A DNA stretch of 53,492 nucleotides from MGBC163016 sp964469815 (GCA_964469815.1 CAYXZC010000006.1:1-53492), one strand, 5' to 3'. Positions 25,977 through 35,593 are shown, counted from the first letter of the stretch. A program made the numbers and translations. Notes: a model not told the origin generated them from the letters alone.

Positions 25977-27229
25977 TGCACCAAGATCCTCTATCACCTG
26001 AACCCGCGCACGATATCGAGCAGAGCTTCTCTTCGCGTTTGAACCTCGGAGCGTCCAGAGGTGCCCGCAACGTTGGCAGCAAGACCGATGTCGGCTATGT
26101 TCGCGAGCATAACGAGGACAGCTTGCTCGTAAGACCTCCTCTTTTCGCAGTATGCGACGGTATGGGTGGGCATAAGGCCGGTGAGGTGGCATCCGACATC
26201 GCCGTTCGTGTCCTTGCGGCACGTGCGCCCCGCCAGACCGATGCGCAGGGCTTGAAGCAAGCGGTCGAGGAGGCCAACATATCCATAATCCATGCCGTCC
26301 ATGAGGGTGAAGGCCGCGAAGGGATGGGCACCACATGCACAGCCGCCATTCTTGAAGACGAGCGATTGACCATCGCGCAGGTGGGAGATTCCCGTGCATA
26401 CCTTCTCCATTCAGGTGCGCTGCAACAGATAACCCGCGATCATTCGCTCGTTGCCGATCTGGTGGACAGCGGTGAGATAACGCCGGAAGAGGCGCGCAAT
26501 CATCCGTGGCGATCCTATATCACCCGCGCGTTGGGGCTCGATCCTCGCGTTGAGCCGGATATCTATGAGCTCAACATCCATTCGGGCGACAGGCTGATGC
26601 TTTGCTCGGATGGGCTCTACTCGATGGTTCGCGATGAGAAGATCGCAGATATCCTGAATCGCACGCCTGAACCGCAGAAGGCCGCCGATCGCCTTGTCAA
26701 AGCGGCGCTCGATGCCGGTGGATCCGATAACATAACCGTGATCGTCGTGGATGCGAACGTGACCTCCGAGCGCTCCATGAAAAGGATCACCCGCAAAGCC
26801 AAGGTGATGGCAGGCGTCATCATCGGGCTTCTTGTGACCGTGATCATCGCCGCCGCCATCGCATTCAATGTGATAGCGACGAATTCCGCTTATCTCGGAG
26901 AGGTGGATGGACGTGTGGCTATATACCAAGGGATCCCGGGAGATGTTGCCGGGATGACATTCTCCAGATTGGACGAGGTAACAGACGTTTCCCTGGATGA
27001 TATCCAGCCCGGAACCGCAAGGCGCATACAGAACTTAGATATCCGCTGCGACTCCATCCAGGATGCGCGCGATCTTGTGAACGATTACAGGCAGGAAGCC
27101 TCCGCCAAGGATGGTTCTTCTGATACGCAGGGTTCCAAGGATGAACAAGATCCGCAGGATGCTTCGACAGCCAACGGAGATGCCTTGGGATCTGCAAGCG
27201 CCTCAGAAGACGCACAGGCAGGCGCATAA
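25973..27229 (+). CDS. pstP: PP2C-type Ser/Thr phosphatase
   Basis: A 418-residue membrane phosphatase that reverses PknB phosphorylation. The catalytic PP2C domain (about 38-262) shows the metal-binding motifs DVGYVREHNEDSLL, CDGMGGHKAGE, GDSRAYLL, CSDGLYSMV and GSDNITVIVVD. A single membrane helix follows at about 278-300, then an external tail of about 120 residues ending in an acidic Ser/Asp-rich region. This matches actinobacterial PstP. Translation starts within the fhaB stop, and the next gene begins two bases after its own stop, so the cluster is tightly coupled. Confidence 0.94.
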   Translation: MMHQDPLSPEPAHDIEQSFSSRLNLGASRGARNVGSKTDVGYVREHNEDSLLVRPPLFAVCDGMGGHKAGEVASDIAVRVLAARAPRQTDAQGLKQAVEEANISIIHAVHEGEGREGMGTTCTAAILEDERLTIAQVGDSRAYLLHSGALQQITRDHSLVADLVDSGEITPEEARNHPWRSYITRALGLDPRVEPDIYELNIHSGDRLMLCSDGLYSMVRDEKIADILNRTPEPQKAADRLVKAALDAGGSDNITVIVVDANVTSERSMKRITRKAKVMAGVIIGLLVTVIIAAAIAFNVIATNSAYLGEVDGRVAIYQGIPGDVAGMTFSRLDEVTDVSLDDIQPGTARRIQNLDIRCDSIQDARDLVNDYRQEASAKDGSSDTQGSKDEQDPQDASTANGDALGSASASEDAQAGA

Positions 27230-27230
27230 G

Positions 27231-30002
27231 ATGTCAAGGCGCAATCTAGAACTCCTGCTCCTTTGCGTGGCGGCTCCAATAGTCATCGTGCTGTTCGCCA
27301 TGATGGTCATCGCAGGTGGCCAGGCGCTATCGTTCAACACGCTGGGCGTTCCCATAGGGATATTCGCTGCATTCCTTCTGGCCCATGTCGCGATCAGGAA
27401 ACTTGCTCCCAACGCCGATCCAGCTCTTCTACCCATAACGTTCGCGCTTTCGGGCATAGGCATCGCATTCGTCACCCGACTCGCACCGAATGCGGCGCCT
27501 CGCCAGCTCATATGGATGTTCGCAGGAGTGGCCATGCTCATACTGGTGCTCGTGCTCGTAAGGAACATCGATAGGCTGGCAAGCTACAAGTACACGCTCA
27601 TGATCGCAGGCGTTCTGCTCTTGCTGGCTCCAATGCTTCCCGTCATCGGCGAGGAGATCAACGGTAGCCGGCTTTGGCTGAACCTGGGCGGCTTCTCCTT
27701 CCAACCCGGTGAGATCGCCAAGATCTGCATAGTGCTCTTCCTGGCCGCCTATCTCGCGCAGAATCGCGAGATGCTATCGGTGTTCACCTGGAAAGTGGGG
27801 CCTTTCAACCTTCCTTCGCTTCCCACGCTCATACCGCTTTTGGCGATGTGGGCATTGGCTTTCCTCATCGTCGTGCTCGAGAAGGATCTTGGCAGCGCGC
27901 TCGTATTGTTCTTGGTGTTCCTCGTCATGCTCTACGTCGCTACGGGGAAGAAGTTCTACGTCATCGTGGGCGTCATCCTTGCAGGGATCGCTGCGATATT
28001 GCTCTATTTCATGTTCTCGCACGTTCAAACCCGTGTGGAGGTCTGGCTCGATCCGTTCGCTGATGCTCAGAACAAGGGATACCAGATAGTCCAGAGCATC
28101 TTCTCCCTGGCCGATGGAGGACTGTTCGGCGTGGGGATCGGACGCGGCATGTCGGATGTCATCCCCTATGTCGAAAGCGACTTCATATTCTCTGCCATCG
28201 GCGAGGAGACAGGCCTTCTGGGAGCATCGGGCGTGCTCTTGCTGTATCTGTGCTTCGCCATCCGTGGCATCCTCACAGCAGCGCGTGCGAAATCCGATGT
28301 CAGCTCATTCACGGCCGTTGGCGTCACATCCATCGTCATACTTCAGGCATTCATCATCGTTGGCGGCGTTACGCGGTTGATCCCGCTCACCGGCATCACC
28401 TTGCCGTTCATAAGCCAAGGCGGATCCTCGCTTCTGGCGGGATTCATCATCGTGGCGCTGCTGTTGCGAGTGGGGGATGAGGCTACGGGCATAGGCAAGG
28501 AGATGTCCGCCGCCACGCAAACCTCCCTCCATGCGAACAGCGTTCTTGGGCGGGTGTCGCTCGGCAAGCGCCTAACAGGCTCGATGGTGATGTTCTCGGT
28601 GCTTTTCGCCCTTCTTGTCGCCAATCTCACATACATCATGGTGATAAACGCAGATGCCTACCAGAACATGCCGGGAAACGGTCACACCATAGCCAAGGAG
28701 GCTCGAAGCGAGAGGGGCACCATATCGACATACGATGGTGTTGTGCTGGCTGAGTCGGTCAAGGACGAGAACGGTGATTTCGTGCGGCAATACCCTGCGG
28801 GCAACCTAGCGGCGCACGTGGTCGGGTACTATTCGGCCAGATTCGGCACGAGCGGCATCGAGGCATCCATGAACGATACCCTGAAAGGCTCGGAGAACTT
28901 CGCCAGCTGGTCGGATGTGATCGATTCGCTCGCCGGGGTATCCACTCCCGGAAACGATGTGACCCTCACCATCAATTCCAAGATACAGGAGGCGGCGCAA
29001 AAAGCGCTCGAGGGCTATGCAGGTGCGTGCGTGGCCATCGATCCGAAGACCGGAGCCGTTCTGGCCATGGCATCCTCGCCCACATATGATGCTGCCGACA
29101 TCGATTCTGTGATGGAGAGCGCGGCATCCGATCCCACCCAAAGCTCCTCCGTCCTTGTGAACCGTGCAACGAGCGCGCTCTACGCTCCGGGATCCACCTT
29201 CAAGATAGTCACCCTTTGTGCGGCTCTCAAAGATGGGATAACTACCGAGGACAGCGTCTATGAATCGCCCGCATCCATGGATATCGGAAACGCCCCTGTC
29301 ACGAATGTGCACGATAAGAGCTTCGGGGATATAACCGTCGAGCGCGCATTCGAGGTATCCTCCAATGTCGTGTTCGGCCAGATAGGCGTCGAGCTCGGAG
29401 CATCAAGGCTCGTGAACGCAGCAGATGGTTTCGGATTCGGAGCCGATGTCGATTTCGAGCTTCCAGTGAAATCGTCCCTCATGCCCGATCCTTCGGAGAT
29501 GACCGAGTGGGAGACCGCATGGGCAGCCTCCGGCGAGCCAGTCGGCGAACACGAGAGCCCGGCAGGGCCGCAGGCCACCGTTCTTGAGATGGCGCTTGTA
29601 GGATGCGCCGTAGCAAACGATGGCAACATAATGGATCCCTATCTGGTCGAAGGCGTTTTCAATGCCAACGGCGAGCGCAGCTTCAGCGCAAGTCCCAAAC
29701 GATGGCTGCAAGCGACCGATGCTGCCACAGCCAGTCGTGTGCTCGAATGCATGAAGGGCGTGGTGCAAAACGGAACCGGCTCTCTGGCATCCGTCAAGGG
29801 AAGCGTGGTGGCAGGAAAGACCGGAACCGCCGAGAATTCCGGAAAGGCGAACAACAGCTGGTTCGTCGGGGTGCTGAATGCTGACAGCTCCAAGAATGTT
29901 GTCATCGCGCTCATGATAGAGGAAGCAGGCGAAGAGACTTCGGCGGCATCTAGGGTGCGCAGCGTCTTCGAGACCGCGCTTGCTATCGCAGGGGATCAGT
30001 GA
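27231..30002 (+). CDS. Fused SEDS glycosyltransferase (RodA/FtsW) and class B penicillin-binding protein
   Basis: A 923-residue single chain combining two wall-synthesis enzymes that usually come from adjacent genes. Residues about 1-425 are a SEDS polymerase with about ten membrane helices, including LEKDLGSAL (Asp219, expected catalytic) and LPFISQGGSS. After about residue 440 another helix leads into a class B PBP with RGTIST, then the transpeptidase motifs STFK (Ser655/Lys658), SSN (710-712) and KTG (863-865). Together they would polymerise and cross-link peptidoglycan. ATG 27231 is chosen because it is one base after the pstP stop and begins the first helix normally; the frame extends 40 codons upstream inside pstP. 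No frameshift or stop is seen at the junction. Confidence 0.92.
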   Translation: MSRRNLELLLLCVAAPIVIVLFAMMVIAGGQALSFNTLGVPIGIFAAFLLAHVAIRKLAPNADPALLPITFALSGIGIAFVTRLAPNAAPRQLIWMFAGVAMLILVLVLVRNIDRLASYKYTLMIAGVLLLLAPMLPVIGEEINGSRLWLNLGGFSFQPGEIAKICIVLFLAAYLAQNREMLSVFTWKVGPFNLPSLPTLIPLLAMWALAFLIVVLEKDLGSALVLFLVFLVMLYVATGKKFYVIVGVILAGIAAILLYFMFSHVQTRVEVWLDPFADAQNKGYQIVQSIFSLADGGLFGVGIGRGMSDVIPYVESDFIFSAIGEETGLLGASGVLLLYLCFAIRGILTAARAKSDVSSFTAVGVTSIVILQAFIIVGGVTRLIPLTGITLPFISQGGSSLLAGFIIVALLLRVGDEATGIGKEMSAATQTSLHANSVLGRVSLGKRLTGSMVMFSVLFALLVANLTYIMVINADAYQNMPGNGHTIAKEARSERGTISTYDGVVLAESVKDENGDFVRQYPAGNLAAHVVGYYSARFGTSGIEASMNDTLKGSENFASWSDVIDSLAGVSTPGNDVTLTINSKIQEAAQKALEGYAGACVAIDPKTGAVLAMASSPTYDAADIDSVMESAASDPTQSSSVLVNRATSALYAPGSTFKIVTLCAALKDGITTEDSVYESPASMDIGNAPVTNVHDKSFGDITVERAFEVSSNVVFGQIGVELGASRLVNAADGFGFGADVDFELPVKSSLMPDPSEMTEWETAWAASGEPVGEHESPAGPQATVLEMALVGCAVANDGNIMDPYLVEGVFNANGERSFSASPKRWLQATDAATASRVLECMKGVVQNGTGSLASVKGSVVAGKTGTAENSGKANNSWFVGVLNADSSKNVVIALMIEEAGEETSAASRVRSVFETALAIAGDQ

Positions 30003-30188
30003 TCGAGCGATGATGATAACAATCGGCAGCAACGACCGACAACGAGCACCGATGATGAGGATGAGCGTGGCATTTGAAGGCATATTCCCCATTTGGATGT
30101 CGAATTTCAACGTCAAATGGGGTATCCTTAAAAAACTACGCATTGAAACGGAATACAAACAGCTACAAGAAATGTGTGGAGGATGGTT

Positions 30189-32156
30189 ATGACTGGACGC
30201 GGACCTATGACAGGTAGGGTCTTCGGTGGCCGCTATGAAGTGGGAGAACGTATCGGCATCGGAGGGATGGCCGAAGTATACAGCGCGCAAGATACCGTTT
30301 TAGGACGTATCGTTGCGATCAAGGTCATGTTGCCGCAATATGCGGAAGATCCCGATTTCGCACGCAGATTCCGGCAGGAAGCGGCAGCAGCCGCCAATCT
30401 TCAAAGCCCGTATATCGTCAATGTATATGATTGGGGTCATGATGATGATACGTACTTCATCGTCATGGAGTACATCCGCGGCTCCGATCTGAAGACCGCG
30501 ATCCAGCAGCGCGGGCCTATCAATCAGCGCAAGGTGGCAGAGATCGGCACTCAGGTGTGCCAAGCGCTCACGGTCGCGCATAAGCAAGACATAATCCATC
30601 GCGATATCAAACCGCAGAACATCATGGTTCAGCCTGATGGCAATGTGAAGGTGATGGACTTCGGCATCGCACGTGCTAAGAACTCCACTTCGGACAAGAC
30701 GCAGACAGTGCTCGGAACGGCTCACTATGCATCTCCTGAGCAGGCTCAGGGAAAGGATCTCACCGCTGCATCCGATATCTATTCTCTTGGAATCGTGCTC
30801 TATGAGGCCGTAACGGGAACCCTTCCGTTCGATGGCCCTGATGCCGTGAGCGTTGCCCTCATGCAGGTGCAGGATTTCCCGCCTGCTCCCCATGAGTTCA
30901 ACCCGAATATCGATCCCGATCTCGAGACCATCATCATGACGGCTATGGAGAAGGATCCAAATCGCCGTTTCGCTACCGCCAACGATATGCGCCTTGCATT
31001 GAACAACTACCTTGCGGGACGCCCTGTATCCGCGGCGAACAACGGTTTCACCAGTGCGCAGACGCAAGTCATAGCACCTATCGGCGCTGCTGCGGGAAAT
31101 GCCATGGGAGAGACCCAGGTCATGCCCGTAACGCAGGCTATGAACGCAACGCGCGGATCCCATGCGGCAGGGCAGACCTATCGAAGCGGCAACGATGAGG
31201 CCGAAGCTGCTGCAAAGAGGAAGAAACGCAACATCATCATAGCTGTGGTCGCGGTGCTTGCCATCGCGATCATCGGGATAGCGGCGGCGTTCGCACTAAG
31301 TGGCGAGCGCACAGAGGTTCCTGATGTCGTGAACCAGCCGGCCGAACAGGCGCAGCAAATGCTCGAGGATGCCGGATTCAAGGTCAAGATCAACAATGTC
31401 ACCGATGACACCGCTGCACCGGGCACTGTCATCAATCAGGATCCGAAGGCCGGATCCCAGGCTCCTAAGGGATCGACCGTAACGATCGATGTGACGCAAG
31501 GCACCGAAGAGGTGGATATACCCGATCTCTCCAATCTCACCGTGGACGAGGCTCGAAAAGCTCTCGCTACGGCCGGATTCACCGTGGGGGATACCACAAA
31601 GGATTACAGCGAGGATATAGCTGAGGGAAGGGTCATGAAGCAAGACCCTGCTGCCGGCACGAAGGCAAAGGTGGGAACGAAGGTCAATCTTGTCGTGTCG
31701 CAGGGATCGAACAATGAAGATGTCCCTGATCTGAGCGGCCTTAGCATCCAAGCAGCACGTTCCAAGGCTGAAAGCGCCGGATTCGTATTGGTCGAAGGAA
31801 GCCATGAATACAGCGATGAATACTCTGCGGATATCGTGATGTCCCAAACTCCTGCTGCCGGAACGAAGCTCCAGAAAGGGTCTTCCATTACCGTCAAGGT
31901 GTCGGATGGCAAGAAACCCGATGAGCGCGTTACTGTTCCGGGTGTCCTTGGTGAGACAGAGCAGAGCGCCCGCAACAAGATCGGTAATGCTGGTCTCAAA
32001 GTGAGCGTTGAGTACGAGTCTGTGAGCGATCAATCATCCGACGGTAAGGTGCTCAATCAGAATCCGGGTGCACAGCAGAAGGTGGATAAGGGAACATCGG
32101 TAACGATCATTGTCGGCAAGTATTCCGGTGGAGGATCCGGAACCCCTTCCGATTAG
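30189..32156 (+). CDS. pknB: Ser/Thr protein kinase with PASTA domains
   Basis: A 655-residue membrane kinase. The N-terminal kinase domain (about 10-275) has the Gly-rich GIGGMAEV loop, VAIKVM lysine, HRDIKPQNIM near residue 137, DFGIARA and SPEQAQG. A juxtamembrane region rich in Thr and Gln follows, one helix at about 348-370, then four PASTA repeats to the C-terminus, each with the ..VPdv.g.....A...l..aGf pattern. PASTA domains sense muropeptides or lipid II, placing it as controller of wall growth with PstP and the FHA proteins. The start is ATG 30189 (MTGRGPMTGR), with GGAGG six bases upstream. A gap of 186 nt separates it from the SEDS/PBP gene, so it may also have its own promoter. 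Confidence 0.95.
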   Translation: MTGRGPMTGRVFGGRYEVGERIGIGGMAEVYSAQDTVLGRIVAIKVMLPQYAEDPDFARRFRQEAAAAANLQSPYIVNVYDWGHDDDTYFIVMEYIRGSDLKTAIQQRGPINQRKVAEIGTQVCQALTVAHKQDIIHRDIKPQNIMVQPDGNVKVMDFGIARAKNSTSDKTQTVLGTAHYASPEQAQGKDLTAASDIYSLGIVLYEAVTGTLPFDGPDAVSVALMQVQDFPPAPHEFNPNIDPDLETIIMTAMEKDPNRRFATANDMRLALNNYLAGRPVSAANNGFTSAQTQVIAPIGAAAGNAMGETQVMPVTQAMNATRGSHAAGQTYRSGNDEAEAAAKRKKRNIIIAVVAVLAIAIIGIAAAFALSGERTEVPDVVNQPAEQAQQMLEDAGFKVKINNVTDDTAAPGTVINQDPKAGSQAPKGSTVTIDVTQGTEEVDIPDLSNLTVDEARKALATAGFTVGDTTKDYSEDIAEGRVMKQDPAAGTKAKVGTKVNLVVSQGSNNEDVPDLSGLSIQAARSKAESAGFVLVEGSHEYSDEYSADIVMSQTPAAGTKLQKGSSITVKVSDGKKPDERVTVPGVLGETEQSARNKIGNAGLKVSVEYESVSDQSSDGKVLNQNPGAQQKVDKGTSVTIIVGKYSGGGSGTPSD

Positions 32157-32195
32157 TCGATCGATCGGTATCCTGACGTTTAAAGATGTGAAATG

Positions 32196-32224
32196 AAAAA
32201 GGCTGCGCATATGCAGCCTTTTTT
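32196..32224. terminator. Bidirectional terminator between pknB and 6S RNA
   Basis: AAAAAGGCTGC pairs with GCAGCCTTTTTT around a 6-nt loop. The stem is followed by T-runs on both strands, so it can end the kinase transcript (plus) and the predicted 6S RNA (minus). Confidence 0.85.
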
Positions 32225-32390
32225 AACAGCCCCGACCCTCGAAAAGGATGAACCCACCATACAAGGTGGGTGTTCGCAGCTTGCTTCCTGGCTTTCGTAT
32301 CAACGGATACGAATCCCCATTTCACACGCAATGTAGAACTCCCTTTTATCAAGCATCGGTCCATCGCAAAAATGTGAGGGCGGAGCCTGA
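32225..32390 (-). ncRNA. ssrS: 6S RNA (probable)
   Basis: A roughly 165-nt RNA read on the minus strand. Its 5' end (CAGGCTCCGCCCTC, from 32389 down) can pair with its 3' end (GAGGGTCGGGGCTG near 32238-32225) to form the closing stem of 6S RNA. Near the 3' side it has GCGAACACCCACC, a short loop and GGTGGGTTCA, which resembles the conserved 3' part of the family as I recall it. A TATACT -10 box lies at the right distance upstream and a strong terminator directly downstream. 6S RNA mimics an open promoter and binds sigma-70 polymerase in stationary phase. Class assignment is by structure and partial sequence, not by model search. Confidence 0.65.
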
Positions 32391-32395
32391 TACTT

Positions 32396-32401
32396 AGTAT
32401 A
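32396..32401 (-). promoter_or_regulatory. -10 box for 6S RNA
   Basis: Minus-strand TATACT, six to seven bases before the predicted 5' end of the RNA near 32389. No strong -35 is evident upstream; CTCAAC (32421-32426) is a weak candidate at 19-nt spacing. Confidence 0.55.
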
Positions 32402-32649
32402 TCCCATGACGTGCTGTAAGGTTGAGCAGATATCATATGTTTGCTTTCCGTTGATGATATGGGATCACCCATTTTGTGCTCTTCCATCAAACAATCCCGT
32501 TGTTCTCTATCGGTTTATAAGCACTTGTCTTAAGGCGGGATCCTCGCCTCGATGCGTGCCTTCATCCCATGACCTGATAGTACGCATGGCATGGCCATTT
32601 ACGATAGAATACTCGTGTGAATATTCATGGATCCTCGAAGGAGCGAAGC

Positions 32650-34035
32650 ATGGCTCGACTTTTCGGAACTGATGGCGTTCGTGGTGTGGCTAATATAGAG
32701 CTGACGAACAGGATAGCCTATAGGCTTGGCCAAGCCGCGGTGGTCTTTCTCGGGAAGACCATCATTGTGGGGAAGGACACGCGCCTTTCAGGCGACATGC
32801 TCGAGTCGGCTATGGTCGCAGGCATTACCAGCGCAGGAGGAACCGCGCTTCTTGCAGGCGTCATCCCCACGCCTGCCGTAGCACTGCTCGTGCGCAAGCT
32901 CTCTGCTGCCGGAGGAGCTGTTATATCAGCTTCCCATAACCCTCCGGAGTACAACGGCATTAAGCTGTTCGATTCGCTCGGATACAAGCTGCCTGATGCA
33001 TTGGAGGACAAGATCGAAGCGTTCATCAGGAATGGTGGCTTGGAAGGCAGCGCATCGCAGGGTGATGCACTATCTGCCACAGATTCTCAGCCCGATGGTG
33101 CTGATCCCATGCCTTCCGGAAGCGATCTTGGTTTCGCTGTTCAACTGAAGGATGCTCTCGATATCTATATCGACCATGCAGTGGATTCGATACGCTCTCA
33201 GAACATCGATTTCAAGGGAATGCATATCGCGCTCGATACAGGGCATGGCGCTTCATCGCTCACGAGCCCTGAGGCGCTTCGACGATTGGGTGCCGAAGTC
33301 GATGTCATAAACGATGATTATGACGGTTTCGATATCAACGTAGGATGCGGTTCCACCCATCTCGAACCATTGATGGAGCTCGTGGAGAAGACCGGAGCTG
33401 ACTTGGGTATCGCTCATGACGGCGATGCCGATCGCGTGATGATGGTATCTTCCACAGGACGCGAGATAGACGGCGATATCGTCGAGGCTGTCTGCGCCAT
33501 CGACATGAAATCACGAGGTGTCCTGGCGAATAATACCGTGGTCAGCACGGTGATGTGCAATCTTGGCTTCACCCATGCCATGCATGATGCGGGGATCGAT
33601 GTCGTTCAGACGAAGGTCGGAGACAGGTACGTGCTCGAAGAGATGCGCGCCAATGGATATTCCATAGGTGGCGAACAATCAGGTCATATGATCCTGCTCG
33701 ATTACAACTCCACAGGAGATGGACTTATGACCGCCGTCCAGTTCATCGCAGCAGTGAAGCGCAGCGGCAAGCATGTCGATGAGGCCATCGATGTCATGCA
33801 GAAGTATCCTCAAACGCTGATCAATGTAAGGGTGTCGGATAAGCAAGCGGCAAGCGAGAGTCAAGCTGTTCTGGATGCCGTCCGCAGTGCTGAGGAAGAA
33901 CTTGGCGAGGATGGTCGTGTGCTCTTGCGTCCCAGCGGCACGGAGCCTGTCATCCGTGTCATGGTGGAAGCATCCACGCAAGAAGACGCTGATCGTCATG
34001 CGCGTGCCATCGCCTCTGTGGTCGAGAAGGCCTAG
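32650..34035 (+). CDS. glmM: Phosphoglucosamine mutase
   Basis: Interconverts glucosamine-6-phosphate and glucosamine-1-phosphate, a step to UDP-GlcNAc for peptidoglycan. The 461-residue product starts MARLFGTDGVRG. Landmarks are the phosphoserine loop ISASHNP (Ser95), metal-binding DGDADR and the C-terminal phosphate-binding RPSGTEPVIRVM. It is slightly longer than usual (about 445-450) because of a Ser/Gly/Asp-rich insertion near residues 130-162. ATG 32650 has AAGGAG six bases upstream, which rules out the 11-codon extension. In other bacteria PknB-type kinases can phosphorylate GlmM, so its place next to the pknB cluster is suggestive only. Confidence 0.96.
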   Translation: MARLFGTDGVRGVANIELTNRIAYRLGQAAVVFLGKTIIVGKDTRLSGDMLESAMVAGITSAGGTALLAGVIPTPAVALLVRKLSAAGGAVISASHNPPEYNGIKLFDSLGYKLPDALEDKIEAFIRNGGLEGSASQGDALSATDSQPDGADPMPSGSDLGFAVQLKDALDIYIDHAVDSIRSQNIDFKGMHIALDTGHGASSLTSPEALRRLGAEVDVINDDYDGFDINVGCGSTHLEPLMELVEKTGADLGIAHDGDADRVMMVSSTGREIDGDIVEAVCAIDMKSRGVLANNTVVSTVMCNLGFTHAMHDAGIDVVQTKVGDRYVLEEMRANGYSIGGEQSGHMILLDYNSTGDGLMTAVQFIAAVKRSGKHVDEAIDVMQKYPQTLINVRVSDKQAASESQAVLDAVRSAEEELGEDGRVLLRPSGTEPVIRVMVEASTQEDADRHARAIASVVEKA

Positions 34036-34080
34036 CTGATCCCATTTCGGCTATCTAGACGGTCAGAGATGCTTGTCGCC

Positions 34081-34983
34081 TCACCTGCGGGCAAGAAGAG
34101 CAGGGAGTTGCTTTAGGAATATCCCGAACAGCACAAGGAGGGCGCCGGTGAGCACAAGAGGAGAGGGTGCATCTCCCACGATCGCCCAAGCGGCAAGGAT
34201 GCCAACGGGAAGCTCGCTCGAGGCCATGATGGATACCATCCCGGCCGTTAGCTTCGGACTTGCGTAGTTGATGACGGTAGTGGGAAACAGTATCCCCAAT
34301 ACCGACAGAGCAGCCGATACCAACCAGATGTCCGCGTTCTGCACGGCTGCAACATAGGCACCCGGGCCTGCGCTCGATGTCACTATCAATCCGCCTGTTG
34401 CGAGCATGGTGGCTCGAAGGGCTGTAGGTTGTCCTACCCCGATGATCCCTGAGAAATACAGGAACAGCGCATAGAACACGGCAGAGCCTAGGCCGAATGC
34501 GACCCCAATCGGATCCAGCTTCGGGACGCTTCCGTCAACCAATCCTGTGGCCAGAACGGTTCCTGCGAGGATGATGGCTATCGAGATAACGGTCGAGAGT
34601 GTCGGAAGCTTGCGTTTGTGGATGCATTCGATCAGAACGCTCACCCATACGTATTGGAACAGCAAAGTGAGCGCAGCCGAACTTGGCAAGAGCGTTACAG
34701 CTGTGTAATAGCAGATGGATGTGCATCCGGTGAACAGACCGAGCACCATCATCGAGCATAGTGTCTTGGCATCCACCCATTGGATGCGTCGGATGATCAT
34801 GAACGCTAAGCATGCTAGAAGAGCGATGAGGTATTGTATGGGAAGGAACGCAGATGGGAATATCCCGTTTTCGTTAGCCGTCTTTATGACAGGAACGATG
34901 AAGCCGTAGCTCGAACCGGCGATGAAGATCAGCATCGAGTTGGCAAGCGTTCTGTTCGCTTTGACGGCGTTGCTCCTATCCAA
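34081..34983 (-). CDS. EamA/DMT-family transporter
   Basis: A 300-residue membrane protein with ten predicted helices in two homologous halves, the drug/metabolite exporter fold (EamA). The first half begins SMLIFIAGSSYGFIVPVIK; the second starts near GVAFGLGSAVFYALFLY and ends with PLVLTGALLVLFGIFL and a basic tail. Substrates in this family include amino acids, purines and other metabolites; none can be chosen here. The start is TTG at 34983, eight bases inside the upstream gene's end; ATG 34935 is an alternative that would still keep the first helix. The overlap suggests coupling to the LOG-family gene. Confidence 0.87.
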   Translation of the reverse strand: MDRSNAVKANRTLANSMLIFIAGSSYGFIVPVIKTANENGIFPSAFLPIQYLIALLACLAFMIIRRIQWVDAKTLCSMMVLGLFTGCTSICYYTAVTLLPSSAALTLLFQYVWVSVLIECIHKRKLPTLSTVISIAIILAGTVLATGLVDGSVPKLDPIGVAFGLGSAVFYALFLYFSGIIGVGQPTALRATMLATGGLIVTSSAGPGAYVAAVQNADIWLVSAALSVLGILFPTTVINYASPKLTAGMVSIMASSELPVGILAAWAIVGDAPSPLVLTGALLVLFGIFLKQLPALLARR

Positions 34984-35593
34984 AGTAGAACGCCTCTTCA
35001 GAGCTCACCCAGTAAGGCTCGTTCCAATTCGATTCCGTGCTGGCGATACGATCCTTAGGTAGCGATCCTATCAGATCGATGAGCTCATCCACGCTATCCA
35101 CGAACCGGTAGTCATCCCAAGAGAATCCCGGCATGAATCCTTTGTCGATCATCTCTTGTATGAGCGAACGCAAAGGATCGTAGAAGCCATCGATATTCAG
35201 GAAGAAGCAAGGAGCTGGGGTCAGGTTGAGGCGCACCCGTACCATGATCTCGCTGATCTCTTCGAGCGTGCCTACTCCTCCCGGCATCGCTACAAACACA
35301 TCGCCCAGCTCGATCATCTTGGCTTTTCGTTCGTTCATGGTGTCCACTACGATGAGCTCTGTGAGCTCGTGTTGCGCCACCCCTGCTTCGATGAAGAAGT
35401 TCGGCTCGACACCTATGACATCGCCGCCCGCTTCGAGCACTGATTTCGAAAGTATGCCCATAAGCCCTACCGAGCTTCCGCCGTATACGAGCGTGTTTCC
35501 GCTTCGTCCGATCCAGTTTCCAAGAGCATGGGCGCTCTTCGAGAAATCCTCGTCAGTACCGGGATTCGATCCGCAATATACCGTGATGTTCAT
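34976..35593 (-). CDS. LOG-family Rossmann-fold protein
   Basis: A 205-residue protein of the LOG/TIGR00730 family. The signature PGGVGTLEEI (PGGxGTxxE) and the N-terminal MNITVYCGSNPG with VYGGSSVGLMG are present. Plant and some bacterial relatives are cytokinin riboside 5'-monophosphate phosphoribohydrolases; many bacterial ones probably act on AMP or related nucleotides in salvage. The active-site Arg and Glu region (MNERKAKM, EEISEIM) is intact. AAGGAAAA precedes ATG 35593. Its stop overlaps the transporter gene start, so the pair may be co-expressed. Confidence 0.9.
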   Translation of the reverse strand: MNITVYCGSNPGTDEDFSKSAHALGNWIGRSGNTLVYGGSSVGLMGILSKSVLEAGGDVIGVEPNFFIEAGVAQHELTELIVVDTMNERKAKMIELGDVFVAMPGGVGTLEEISEIMVRVRLNLTPAPCFFLNIDGFYDPLRSLIQEMIDKGFMPGFSWDDYRFVDSVDELIDLIGSLPKDRIASTESNWNEPYWVSSEEAFYFG

